From Mesorhizobium sp. M7A.F.Ca.US.006.01.1.1 (GTDB lineage: Bacteria; Pseudomonadota; Alphaproteobacteria; Rhizobiales; Rhizobiaceae), in contig NZ_RZQL01000022.1 of assembly GCF_003997935.1 (NCBI RefSeq), forward strand, positions 1 to 44,037: a stretch of 44,037 nucleotides of DNA, written 5' to 3'. The notes below the pieces were generated by a model. That model saw only the letters and a program-made list of their open reading frames with translations, ran no database searches and was not told the origin of the DNA. Numbering within the stretch: position 1 is the stretch's first letter; every line of letters begins with the position of its first letter. Positions 8,330 through 16,346 of the stretch are shown in pieces. The position numbers and the translations under genes are program-made.

Positions 8330-8926
8330 CTAGGCCGCGCGCGCCGCGCTGGAAGACCAGACCGGCTCGTTGCCGGTGCTCCACTTGATGTTGCAGCCGA
8401 TCGACGGCACCTGGCTTGCGACGGGCCGGCCGCCCTCCAGCACCGTGTCGACCGCAGCGCGCAGATCGGCACCTGTCACCGGCTTGCCGTTGCCTGGCCG
8501 CGCATCGTCGAACTGGCCGTGATAGGCGAGCCGCCGATCAGTGCCGAACAGGAAGAAGTCGGGCGTGCAAGCCGCGCCATAGGCTTTCGCCGTCTGCTGC
8601 GACGCATCCTTGAGATAGGGGAAGGAATAGCCGAATTTTTCGGCTTCCTCGCCGATGCGGGCGAGCGTCTCTTCCGGATGCGCCTCATGGTCATTGGCGT
8701 TGATCGCCACCACTTGCAGCCCCTTGCCCGCATAATCCCTGGCGAAAGCGGCAAGCTGCTCGCGGATCAGCACGACGAACGGACAGCGGTTGGAGATAAA
8801 GGCGACGAGCAAGGCCGGCTTGGCGTCGAAATCGGCGAGGCCGTGCAGCACGCCTTGCGCGTCGGGCAACAGGAAGTCGGCGGCCCTTGTGCCGAGGTCG
8901 ATCGGATTGGACTCTGTCTTCGGCAT
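8330..8926 (-). CDS. Peroxiredoxin-like thioredoxin-fold protein
   Basis: Cytoplasmic thiol-redox protein of 198 residues. The AhpC/TSA-type fold is marked by SNRCPF (C48, peroxidatic position) in place of the usual TPxC, the strand LQVVAINANDHEAHPEET, and GAACTPDFFLFG (C120) before the cis-Pro turn. The C-terminal PSIGCNIKW (C178) with GNEP is a hallmark of the PRX-like family that often lies in redox operons. ATG 8926 is chosen over GTG 8956 or ATG 8950 because AGGGAG lies 7 bases upstream of it. It is the first gene of the organosulfur-type operon, 31 bases before the flavoprotein, and may protect it or recycle a thiol or persulfide. Confidence 0.82.
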   Translation of the reverse strand: MPKTESNPIDLGTRAADFLLPDAQGVLHGLADFDAKPALLVAFISNRCPFVVLIREQLAAFARDYAGKGLQVVAINANDHEAHPEETLARIGEEAEKFGYSFPYLKDASQQTAKAYGAACTPDFFLFGTDRRLAYHGQFDDARPGNGKPVTGADLRAAVDTVLEGGRPVASQVPSIGCNIKWSTGNEPVWSSSAARAA

Positions 8927-9009
8927 CGATGCGCTCCCTTGTGCAACCATTTTCACAGGCCAAGGTGCGAGCGCTCGAACGTCCGCAGTTAGTCTATGAA
9001 TTTAGTATA

Positions 9010-9040
9010 ATTATAGGCTGGAGAGCGCATTCGCGGTCAA
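9010..9040 (-). promoter_or_regulatory. Candidate promoter of the six-gene organosulfur operon
   Basis: Read leftward, TTGACC (9040-9035) and a perfect TATAAT (9015-9010) are separated by 19 bases, about 85 bases before the start codon at 8926. The -10 lies inside the palindrome TATAATTATA (9006-9015). The spacer is longer than ideal. Confidence 0.45.
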
Positions 9041-9143
9041 TCGCGCGGCTTAGAATATCGTCCCAATGTTTCAGGCCGAATCGGCACGTTTGTTCGAGCA
9101 GGAGCCGATCCGGAGAAATCCGGACGGATGAGGTTTTATGGCA

Positions 9144-9193
9144 GGCAGCAGGGTCGCCCGCGAGACGATGTCATCGCGGGCGACCCTGCTGCC
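9144..9193. terminator. Perfect 20-bp hairpin downstream of hmuT
   Basis: Positions 9144-9163 are the exact reverse complement of 9174-9193, with a 10-base loop. It begins 16 bases after the end of hmuT and lies between that gene and the promoter of the next operon. There is no T-run on either side, so it may act as an RNA-stabilising or roadblock structure rather than a classical intrinsic terminator. Confidence 0.6.
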
Positions 9194-9208
9194 ACCATCA
9201 CGGCATGA

Positions 9209-10123
9209 TTATCCCTTGGGATAGAGCGCCTTCGCCAGGTCGCGGATCGCATCTGATGTGCGCGGGCCGAAGCCGATCATGTAGGCGCCATCGAGCACCA
9301 CCAGCACCTTGTTGGCCGCCGCCGGCGTTGCCGCCAGCGCGCGGTTGCCGAACACCTGCTCGGCCGTCGGCCCGCCCTTGCCGTCGCCCATCATCAGGAT
9401 GACATCAGGTGCCATCTCGATCAGCTTTTCCTCTGACGCCGCCTTGTAGCCCTGCACGATGTCCATCGGGTTGAGGCCGCCGGCATAGCGGATGATGGCG
9501 TCGGCCGAGGTACCCGCGCCGGCAGCGCTCAGCTTCACAAGGCCATGGAAGAACACCACCTTCTTGCGCCGCTCCGGCGGGATTTTTGCCGCCAGATCGG
9601 CTGCCGTCTGAAAGGCGGTGAGCACCTCGGCGGAAACCACCTTGCCCTTGTCCTCGAGCCCAAGGCTGGCGGCGATCAGTGTGATCTTGCGCTCGATGCC
9701 TTGCGGGGTGTTGTCCTGTGGGACGAAGACGATCGGGATCGCCAGCGACTTCAGCACCTCGACCGCTTCAGGAGGCCCGCTGTCTTCGGCGGCCAGAATC
9801 AGGTCGGGGCGCAGGCTGGCCAACCCCTCGACCGAAAGCTGGCGGCGATAGCCGACATTGGGTTTTTGCGCGACTTCAGGCGGATATTTGCTGCCGCGAT
9901 CGATAGCGACGATTTGCCCGCCGGCGCCCAGCGCGTGGACGATCTCGGTGACGTCAGAGCCGAGCGTCACGATCCGGGTCGCTGCGCCCGGCGCGACGGT
10001 TCGCCCCTGCGCATCGACAACGGTCTCGGCGGCCAGCACCTTGAAGCCGCAGGAAGGCGCCAGCACCGACAGTGCCAGAAGCAGCACCGCCGCGATCCTG
10101 CCCAGTTGCGACCAGTGGGTCAT
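9209..10123 (-). CDS. hmuT: Heme ABC transporter periplasmic binding protein HmuT-like
   Basis: Periplasmic heme-binding protein of 304 residues, class III (PF01497) fold. The signal peptide (about 1-31) precedes mature AETVVDAQG. Family marks are RIVTLGSDVTEIVHALG, SKYPPE followed by PNVGYRRQLSVEG, and LRPDLILAAEDSGPPEA, which match HmuT more closely than BtuF or FhuD. ATG 10123 is chosen over the ATG at 10150 because GAAGG lies just upstream and the signal peptide then starts properly. No hmuUV permease/ATPase genes follow, so it must use an importer encoded elsewhere. It is divergent from the TonB-type receptor at 10331, with an iron-box candidate between them. Confidence 0.85.
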   Translation of the reverse strand: MTHWSQLGRIAAVLLLALSVLAPSCGFKVLAAETVVDAQGRTVAPGAATRIVTLGSDVTEIVHALGAGGQIVAIDRGSKYPPEVAQKPNVGYRRQLSVEGLASLRPDLILAAEDSGPPEAVEVLKSLAIPIVFVPQDNTPQGIERKITLIAASLGLEDKGKVVSAEVLTAFQTAADLAAKIPPERRKKVVFFHGLVKLSAAGAGTSADAIIRYAGGLNPMDIVQGYKAASEEKLIEMAPDVILMMGDGKGGPTAEQVFGNRALAATPAAANKVLVVLDGAYMIGFGPRTSDAIRDLAKALYPKG

Positions 10124-10204
10124 CTTGCCTTCGCCTAAACTGCCGACCATGCCGCTGTTCCCGTGCCAGATGCTTCTCGATGATGGTCAGCTATAAATTT
10201 AAAG

Positions 10205-10231
10205 TTGACTTACGTCATCATGTTTTAATAT
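10205..10231 (+). promoter_or_regulatory. Promoter candidate overlapping an IRO (RirA-type) box
   Basis: TTGACT (10205-10210) and TAATAT (10226-10231) are spaced by 15 bases, about 100 bases before the receptor start. Within this, TGA at 10206-10208 and TCA at 10218-10220 are separated by 9 bases, matching the TGA-N9-TCA IRO box described for the rhizobial iron regulator RirA. The box covers the -35, as expected for repression under iron sufficiency. A motif this short can also arise by chance. Confidence 0.5.
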
Positions 10232-10330
10232 GTGACCCATGCCCTGACCTGCCTGGTCGAGGGATTTTCCATCATGCCAGCCAAGGCCGTTCAGCCACCG
10301 CCAGCAGTTTTGCTTTTGCTTGGGGGCTGC

Positions 10331-12457
10331 ATGACAACGACAACAAACACGACATTGATGGCGAGCACCGCGCTCGCCTTCGTGCTCGGCCTCTGCGCCG
10401 TGCCTTTTGCCAGCGCGCAGGAACAGGACCCGGAGAAAAAGGCCGCCGCCAAGACCGGCCGCTTGGCGCCGGCCAGTGTCGCGCAGAACCAGCCGGCGAC
10501 GATGCTCGACGTGATCACCATCTCGGCAACGATGATCAAGACGGCGGTGATCGAATCGATGGCCGCCATCAGCGCCGTCGATCAGGACGAACTCGACCGC
10601 ATTCAGCCCGACACAGCCGCCGACATCTTCCGCACCACGCCGGGCGTCGCCGCATCGATGAATGGCGACGATCCCGCAACCGCCATCAACATCCGCGGCC
10701 TGGAGCAATATGGCCGCGTCGTCGTCACCCTCGATGGCGCCCGCCAGGACTACTGGCGCGTCGGTCATGGCTCTGGCTCGTTCTATGTCGAACCCGACCT
10801 GATCAAGGAAGCCACCGTCATTCGCGGTCCGGTGTCGAATGCTTATGGTTCGGGCGGCATCGGTGGCGTCGTCTCCTTCGAGACCAAGGATGCCGGCGAC
10901 TTCCTCAAGAAGGATGAGCGCTGGGCGCTGAGCGAAAAGCTCGGCTATGAGGATAATGGCGACGGCTTCACCACCAGCACCACCGGCGCCTACCGCTTCA
11001 GCGACGACGCCGACATCATCGGCAACCTCATCTACCGCGACCGCGACAGCTACACCGACGGCAATGGCGACACCGTGCCATGGACCGGCGAGCGGGTGAC
11101 CAGCGGCTATCTGAAGACGACGCTGCGGCCGGCCGATGGCCATGAACTGAAGCTCGGCGCCATCCTGCAGCGCTACAACGACCAGATCACCGGATCGAGC
11201 GGCTCGACCTCGCCGACGCTGAGCCGCTACGACACCAACACCACCAACCAGACCTACACCGCCACCTATACCTGGAAGCCCGACGACAACGCGCTGATCG
11301 ACTTCAGCGCCAATGCCTATCACAACCGCACCCGCGCCGAGCAGACGCAGGTCTGGCCTACCTCGGCGATCGGCAATTTCCGCTTCTACGACGTGGCCAC
11401 GGCAGGTTTCAATGTGAAGAACTCCTCGCGCTTCGACGCCTGGGGGCTTGCCCACACGTTGACCTACGGGCTCGACTATTACTACCTCGAAGCATCGTCG
11501 GAAGCGGCACATTTCGGCGCCGGCGAACAGCTGGGCTATGGCGGCTTCCTGCAGTGGCAGGGCGATTACGGGGACTGGCTGCAGGTCATCGCGGCGATGC
11601 GCTATGACGGCTACCAGCTCGATGGCGAGACGCGCATCCCGTCACCGCAGGAAGCCTCGATCTCCGGCGATCGTTGGTCGCCGCGCCTCACCGTCGGCGT
11701 CACGCCATTCGATGGCTTCCAGCTCTATGGCACCTATTCCGAAGGCTACCGGGCGCCGGGTCTGCAGGATGTCTTCCGTGGCGGCGGCGCGCATGGCGGC
11801 GGTGATACATATCGGCCCAATCTTCTGCTGCAGCCCGAGACGGCGAAGAACTGGGAGGCCGGCGTCAACGTGAAATATGACGATGTGCTGACGGCGGGTG
11901 ATCGGCTGCGCGCCAAGGTCAACGTTTTCCACACTGACGTCGAGGACTATATCGACGTCGACCTGACCGTCCTGCCGCGCACGGCGATCAACATCGGCGA
12001 CGCGCGCCTGAAGGGCATCGAGGCCGAGATGGTCTATGACTATAACTGGGGTTTCGTGAACCTCGCCGGCGCGCTGATCGACGCCAAGGTCGTCAGCGGC
12101 GTCTATTCCGGCCAGGCGCTGAACAACACGCCGCTCGACCGCTTCTCGGCCACGATCGGCTTCCGCATGCTGGAGGACCAGCTCACCGTCGGCGCGCAAT
12201 ATCTCAGCGTCGGCAAGATCACCCGCACCAGCCGCACCAATCCCAACGCCGTGCCGGTCGTCGATGACGGTTTCGACCTGGTCAATGTCTTCGCCAACTG
12301 GCGCGTCAACGACAACCTCAAGCTCGATTTCGGCGTCGATAACATCTTCAACACCGCCTACACCGACCCGCAAAGCGCATGGTCGACCTCGGCGGCAACA
12401 GAACAAGGCAAGGGCCGCACCTTCAAAGTGGCCCTCACCGGCAGGATCGGAGGCTGA
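10331..12457 (+). CDS. TonB-dependent outer-membrane heme receptor
   Basis: Outer-membrane beta-barrel receptor of 708 residues. A signal peptide (residues 1-29, ending FASA) is followed by a TonB-box-like stretch (LDVITISAT), the plug domain (about 65-175, with INIRGLEQYGRVVVTLDGAR and IRGPVSNAYGSGGIGGVV) and a barrel ending in FKVALTGRIGG. The heme-receptor FRAP/NPNL region is present as YRAP and RPNLLLQPE with a histidine (GGAHGGG) between them. ATG 10331 is chosen because the signal peptide starts there; in-frame ATG 10274 has a fair Shine-Dalgarno and cannot be excluded. It forms an operon with the reductase gene 2 bases downstream, and probably imports heme or a ferric chelate. Confidence 0.85.
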   Translation: MTTTTNTTLMASTALAFVLGLCAVPFASAQEQDPEKKAAAKTGRLAPASVAQNQPATMLDVITISATMIKTAVIESMAAISAVDQDELDRIQPDTAADIFRTTPGVAASMNGDDPATAINIRGLEQYGRVVVTLDGARQDYWRVGHGSGSFYVEPDLIKEATVIRGPVSNAYGSGGIGGVVSFETKDAGDFLKKDERWALSEKLGYEDNGDGFTTSTTGAYRFSDDADIIGNLIYRDRDSYTDGNGDTVPWTGERVTSGYLKTTLRPADGHELKLGAILQRYNDQITGSSGSTSPTLSRYDTNTTNQTYTATYTWKPDDNALIDFSANAYHNRTRAEQTQVWPTSAIGNFRFYDVATAGFNVKNSSRFDAWGLAHTLTYGLDYYYLEASSEAAHFGAGEQLGYGGFLQWQGDYGDWLQVIAAMRYDGYQLDGETRIPSPQEASISGDRWSPRLTVGVTPFDGFQLYGTYSEGYRAPGLQDVFRGGGAHGGGDTYRPNLLLQPETAKNWEAGVNVKYDDVLTAGDRLRAKVNVFHTDVEDYIDVDLTVLPRTAINIGDARLKGIEAEMVYDYNWGFVNLAGALIDAKVVSGVYSGQALNNTPLDRFSATIGFRMLEDQLTVGAQYLSVGKITRTSRTNPNAVPVVDDGFDLVNVFANWRVNDNLKLDFGVDNIFNTAYTDPQSAWSTSAATEQGKGRTFKVALTGRIGG

Positions 12458-12459
12458 CA

Positions 12460-13545
12460 ATGAACGAAGCATCGGTGCGTGGACTGGCCTGTGAGGCGCG
12501 GCTCAACCTGCGGCGTCTGCCGGACTACATGGACAGCATCTCAGACAGGCTGCGGAGCTTCGAGGCCGATGCTTCGCATCAGGGACAGCGCATCGATTTC
12601 CGCTTTGCCTTCGGCGGCGCCACTTTCGACATGGAACGGCTGGTGATGCGGGCCAATGCTGCCGACCGCGACGGGCTCGCCCGTATCAAGGACCTGCTCG
12701 CCACAGCCGTACAGGTCTACGCCAGGGAGGAAAACCCCGAGATCGTCTGGACCGGCGATCTCTCAGGCGAAACCAGCCTCGCCCAGTTCCGCGAGATGGT
12801 GGTGACGGATGTTCGCGACCTCACTCCGCATATGCGCCGCATTCGCCTGACCGGCGAGAATCTCTCGCGTTTCGCCAAGTTCGGCGGCATGCACATCCGC
12901 ATGCTGTTTCCGACCAGGGATGTCCCCGATCCGCTGTGGCCGGTGCTCGGTGGCAATGGCCTGCCGGCCTGGCCCGCCGACGACCGGCGCCCGGTGGCGC
13001 GCGTCTACACCATCCGCGCGCTCGACGCGGAAAGGGGCTTCATCGACGTCGACTTCCTCGTCCATCCCGGTGACAGCGTCGGCTCGAGCTGGGCGATGCA
13101 GGCGGCGCCCGGCATGAAGGTCGGCATCATGGGGCCGGTCGGCCGTCCGGTGCGGCAGGCGGAATGGTATGTCTTGGGCGCCGACGAAACCGGCTTGCCG
13201 GCGCTGGCGCGGCTGCTGGAAACGCTGCCGGCCGAGACAAAAGGCGTTGCCTTCGTCGAGATCGCCAACAGCGGTGAACGGCAGGAGATCGCCAATGCTA
13301 CCGGCATCGAATTGCATTGGCTTACCAGAGATGGCGTGGCGGCGGGTGAGGACAGACTGCTGGCCGAGGCTGTCCGCTCGGTAGCGTGGCCGCAGGACGG
13401 TTCGGCCTTCGGCTGGTTCGCGGCGGAAGCTGCTGCCGCCAAGATTGTGCGCGAATATTGGCGCGACACTATGGGACTTGGTCGCGATCAAACGCTGGCG
13501 GCTGCCTATTGGCGGCGTGGTGCTGCCGGATTGATGGCGGGATGA
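12460..13545 (+). CDS. Siderophore-interacting protein (ferric reductase) with N-terminal DUF2218 domain
   Basis: Cytoplasmic FAD/NAD(P)H ferric-chelate reductase of 361 residues. The N-terminal 90 residues form a DUF2218 domain, often fused to this family; about 110-225 form the FAD-binding_9 barrel with the flavin motif RVYT (181-184) and DFLVHPGDSVGSSWA; 235-350 form the SIP NAD(P)H-binding domain with AEAAAAKIVREYW near the end. The ATG at 12460 lies 2 bases after the receptor stop and has CGGAGG 5 bases upstream; the longer open frame upstream is an overlap with the receptor gene. It would release iron from the imported chelate. Its 3' end overlaps the convergent aconitase X small-subunit gene by 40 bases. 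Confidence 0.88.
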   Translation: MNEASVRGLACEARLNLRRLPDYMDSISDRLRSFEADASHQGQRIDFRFAFGGATFDMERLVMRANAADRDGLARIKDLLATAVQVYAREENPEIVWTGDLSGETSLAQFREMVVTDVRDLTPHMRRIRLTGENLSRFAKFGGMHIRMLFPTRDVPDPLWPVLGGNGLPAWPADDRRPVARVYTIRALDAERGFIDVDFLVHPGDSVGSSWAMQAAPGMKVGIMGPVGRPVRQAEWYVLGADETGLPALARLLETLPAETKGVAFVEIANSGERQEIANATGIELHWLTRDGVAAGEDRLLAEAVRSVAWPQDGSAFGWFAAEAAAAKIVREYWRDTMGLGRDQTLAAAYWRRGAAGLMAG

Positions 13546-13964
13546 ATCCTGATGATCGGCCCGCCGTCTTTGCCGATGCCGATATCAATTTGATCACCGG
13601 AGACAAGGTTCGAAATATCGCACACCACCAGCGGCATGCGGATGTCATAAAGAAATTCGGCAACGATGGCGCCCACCGCCAGGATCGGGTCCGGCCGCTC
13701 CAGAAGAATACCGGCCGGCGCCGTGCCTCTGCGGATCGCCTCGGCCAGGACCGAGGATGAAGACGACGAGCCGCGCCCGCTCGGCATGACCAGGATCCTG
13801 CCGGCGACATTCTGGCCGAGACCGGGATGCGAATGGTCTGTTATCTCGCCGGTCTCGGCATCGATGCCGCCCCAGAAGCTGAGCGGTTGCGAAAACACCA
13901 GCGCCTGCCCCTCAGCCTCACCGGCCAGTTGGAAGGTGCCGGTTCGTTCCACCGGTCGCGTCAT
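13506..13964 (-). CDS. Aconitase X small subunit (DUF126, swivel domain)
   Basis: Small subunit, 152 residues, of a two-subunit aconitase X (AcnX). The DUF126 swivel fold is marked by PLSFWGGIDAETGEITD, HPGLGQNVAGRI and the serine-rich catalytic loop PSGRGSSSSSS (61-71), then ILAVGAIVAE. Bacterial AcnX enzymes characterised so far dehydrate cis-3-hydroxy-L-proline; archaeal ones act on mevalonate 5-phosphate. ATG 13964 overlaps the large-subunit stop (ATGA), so the two are coupled. It closes the nine-gene operon that begins with the GntR regulator. The C-terminus is short and ends inside the convergent reductase gene. Confidence 0.87.
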   Translation of the reverse strand: MTRPVERTGTFQLAGEAEGQALVFSQPLSFWGGIDAETGEITDHSHPGLGQNVAGRILVMPSGRGSSSSSSVLAEAIRRGTAPAGILLERPDPILAVGAIVAEFLYDIRMPLVVCDISNLVSGDQIDIGIGKDGGPIIRIHPAINPAAPRRQ

Positions 13965-15211
13965 GAGGCGCTCCGCACGACATGCCCGGCCGCAGCAGAG
14001 CGGATGCAATCCCTCATCTCGGCGAAGGCGACGGACACGCCGATATTGCCCGGCGCGTAATGTGCCCATTTGCCGGAATTGGTCATCACAACGCCGTCGA
14101 GGCGTTCCAGGATTGATGTGACATAGGTGCAGGTGTCGGCGACCGGAATCAGGCCGAACGCCTCCATGCCATCAAGCGCGCCCTCCTCCTGCAGCCGCGT
14201 CAACGTCGCGCGGCCGGTGTTGACGTAAATCGGGATGCGCCTTCCAGGTGCTGCCTCGCGCAGCAATGGCAACAGCCGCATCCATTCCTCATGCGAAAAA
14301 TGCGGCGTGCCGAGCGACACGGCCGCCAGCGGCGCGCCATCCGGCACACTCGATAGCCTGGCCAGCGCATGGTCGATATCGGCGCGGGTGATGCGGATCG
14401 TCTGTTCCGGGGCGTGGCCGTGGAAAGCCTCATCCAGGGTCCTGGCTTCCGGCGTGATACCGACCGCATGGAACAGCGCCACTGCACCTGTCGTTGCCGC
14501 CGCCGCCCCCAGCGCCTTCAACTGGTCCTCGTCGCGCGGCCGCGGCAGGCCGGCAATCACCGGAACGCGGTCGCCACTCGCTTGCCCAATCAATAGCCCG
14601 ACGCCGACGAAAAGGCTGTCGCTCGGCTCGCCGTCCGCAGCATCCAGCTCAAACAGGATCCGGCCGCGCCGGTTCTCGCTCAGATGCAGGCCCCAGGCCG
14701 GCGCGCGTCCGGTCATGGCGCAGCACAGATCGATGAAATCGCCATAGCGGTTGGTGCGCGCGCCGATCACCGAATTGGCAAAGACGATGGCGTTGGATTC
14801 GCCCCAGGCAATCTGCTCGCCGAAACTCGGGCGAAATCGCGTCTGGTAAGGCGCGCAAGTGAAGGTCGCCTGGCAGCCGAGCTCCAGATGCGCTTTCATC
14901 AGCCGCCGCGCCGGCACCTCTTCCGCAACGGGCATTTTCACCATGCCGGGATGGATGAGGTCGAACGAACCGACATTCAGCGTCGTCGGCACCTGGACGC
15001 GGCCACCGCCTTCGACCAGCCGCTCGACGAAATCGAGCCCCGCCTTTCCGTGGTAGAGACAGCCATCGATATGGGCGCCGGCAATGTCGAGCAGCCTGCC
15101 TGCGCCGACAGCATTGGAAAAAGCGACGAGGATCTTCATGGCGGCAGCTACGGATGGGCCTTGCTCGCCGTCGAGCACGGATCGGTCGCGCGCAGTCAAT
15201 TCCAAGGCCAT
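13961..15211 (-). CDS. Aconitase X large (catalytic) subunit, DUF521; possible cis-3-hydroxyproline dehydratase
   Basis: Catalytic subunit of 416 residues, typical length for the AcnX large chain. Family segments are DGCLYHGKAGLDFVERL (about residues 49-65), VPTTLNVGSFD, YQTRFRPSFGEQIAWGESNA, RYGDFIDLCCAMTGRAP and the C-terminal MTNSGKWAHYAPGN. The reaction is expected to be dehydration of a beta-hydroxy acid with iron or an iron-sulfur site; cis-3-hydroxy-L-proline is the known substrate of bacterial members. ATG 15211 has CGGAG upstream. It lies 70 bases after the ABC ATPase gene in the same direction, so it is probably co-transcribed with the importer, kinase and glycohydrolase, which is not the usual hydroxyproline context. 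Confidence 0.85.
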   Translation of the reverse strand: MALELTARDRSVLDGEQGPSVAAAMKILVAFSNAVGAGRLLDIAGAHIDGCLYHGKAGLDFVERLVEGGGRVQVPTTLNVGSFDLIHPGMVKMPVAEEVPARRLMKAHLELGCQATFTCAPYQTRFRPSFGEQIAWGESNAIVFANSVIGARTNRYGDFIDLCCAMTGRAPAWGLHLSENRRGRILFELDAADGEPSDSLFVGVGLLIGQASGDRVPVIAGLPRPRDEDQLKALGAAAATTGAVALFHAVGITPEARTLDEAFHGHAPEQTIRITRADIDHALARLSSVPDGAPLAAVSLGTPHFSHEEWMRLLPLLREAAPGRRIPIYVNTGRATLTRLQEEGALDGMEAFGLIPVADTCTYVTSILERLDGVVMTNSGKWAHYAPGNIGVSVAFAEMRDCIRSAAAGHVVRSAS

Positions 15212-15281
15212 CGGTATGCTCCGGGTCGTGCCCGTCTATGCTGTCCCTGATTGCGGACGGTCTGGCAAGACCCGGTAAGGA

Positions 15282-16346
15282 TCAGTTCGCGGCGATCAAC
15301 ACCGTGCTCTCCGGCGACCAGCGCAGCACAACATTCTGACCTTCCGCCAGCCGTTCCATACCCGTATTCTGCACGATCACCTTCAGCGTCTGACCAGCGC
15401 GTTCGACGAAATAGGTGCTGTTGTTGCCGGCGAAGATGCGCTTGGAAACCTGCCCCTTGAGCATGTTGGCGGTGCCATCCGGTGCTCCGGCATCCGTGAC
15501 GATGCGGATGCGTTCGGGGCGCACGGCGCAGCTCGCCTTGGCGCCGGCGGCAAGCTTGGCACCCGCGCCGGCGGCAATCGCCGTGCCGTCCGCCAGCCGG
15601 ATGCCATCGCCCGTGGTGTCGCCGCGAAAAATGTTGGCGTCGCCGAGGAAGGTGGCGGCGAACTCGCTCTTCGGCCTGTCATAGATCTCCTCCGGCGGCC
15701 CTTCCTGCACCAGCCTGCCGTCGCGCAATATGCCGATGCGGTCGCTCATCGTCAGCGCTTCTTCTTGGTCGTGGGTGACGAAGATGGTGGTGATGCCGAT
15801 CTCGCGCTGGATCCGCTTGAGCTCGATCTGCATATCGACGCGCAGCGCCTTGTCGAGCGCACCGAGCGGCTCGTCGAGCAGCAGCACGCGTGGCTTGGTG
15901 ACGATAGCGCGGGCGAGAGCCACACGCTGCCGCTGGCCGCCGGAGAGTTGGTGCGGCCGGCGCCCACCAAGCTTGCCAAGCTGCACCAGATCAAGCGAGC
16001 GCTGGACCTCGGCGACAATCACCGCCTTGGCCTCGCCGCGCACCGACAGGCCGAAGGCGACATTATCGGCGACGCTCATATTGGGAAACAGCGCATAGTT
16101 CTGGAACACCATGCCGATGCGACGCTTCTCGACCGGCACCCGCTCGACGCTCTCGCCGCCGATGGTGATGCGGCCCGAATCGGGAAAATCGAAACCGGCA
16201 ATCTGGCGCAGCAGCGTGGTCTTGCCGCTGCCCGACGGCCCGAGCAGCGCATAGAAGCCGCCATCGGCGAAGTCGATGGAGACGTTATCCAGCGCCTTGT
16301 GAGCGCCAAAGCTGCGCGAGACATCAGATACCTGCACGCCGGCCAT
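15282..16346 (-). CDS. Polyamine/opine-type ABC transporter ATP-binding protein (PotA-like)
   Basis: Importer ATPase of 354 residues. It has Walker A GPSGSGKT (36-43), Q-loop VFQNYALFP, signature LSGGQRQR, Walker B VLLLDEPLGALD and switch VTHDQEEAL, then a TOBE-type C-terminal domain (about 235-350) with CAVRPERIRI, as in PotA/FbpC/UgpC-type ATPases. The ATG at 16346 shares its A with the TAA of the permease before it; the longer open frame upstream is the other-frame shadow of that permease. It energises the two permeases at 16346-17997. Confidence 0.9.
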   Translation of the reverse strand: MAGVQVSDVSRSFGAHKALDNVSIDFADGGFYALLGPSGSGKTTLLRQIAGFDFPDSGRITIGGESVERVPVEKRRIGMVFQNYALFPNMSVADNVAFGLSVRGEAKAVIVAEVQRSLDLVQLGKLGGRRPHQLSGGQRQRVALARAIVTKPRVLLLDEPLGALDKALRVDMQIELKRIQREIGITTIFVTHDQEEALTMSDRIGILRDGRLVQEGPPEEIYDRPKSEFAATFLGDANIFRGDTTGDGIRLADGTAIAAGAGAKLAAGAKASCAVRPERIRIVTDAGAPDGTANMLKGQVSKRIFAGNNSTYFVERAGQTLKVIVQNTGMERLAEGQNVVLRWSPESTVLIAAN

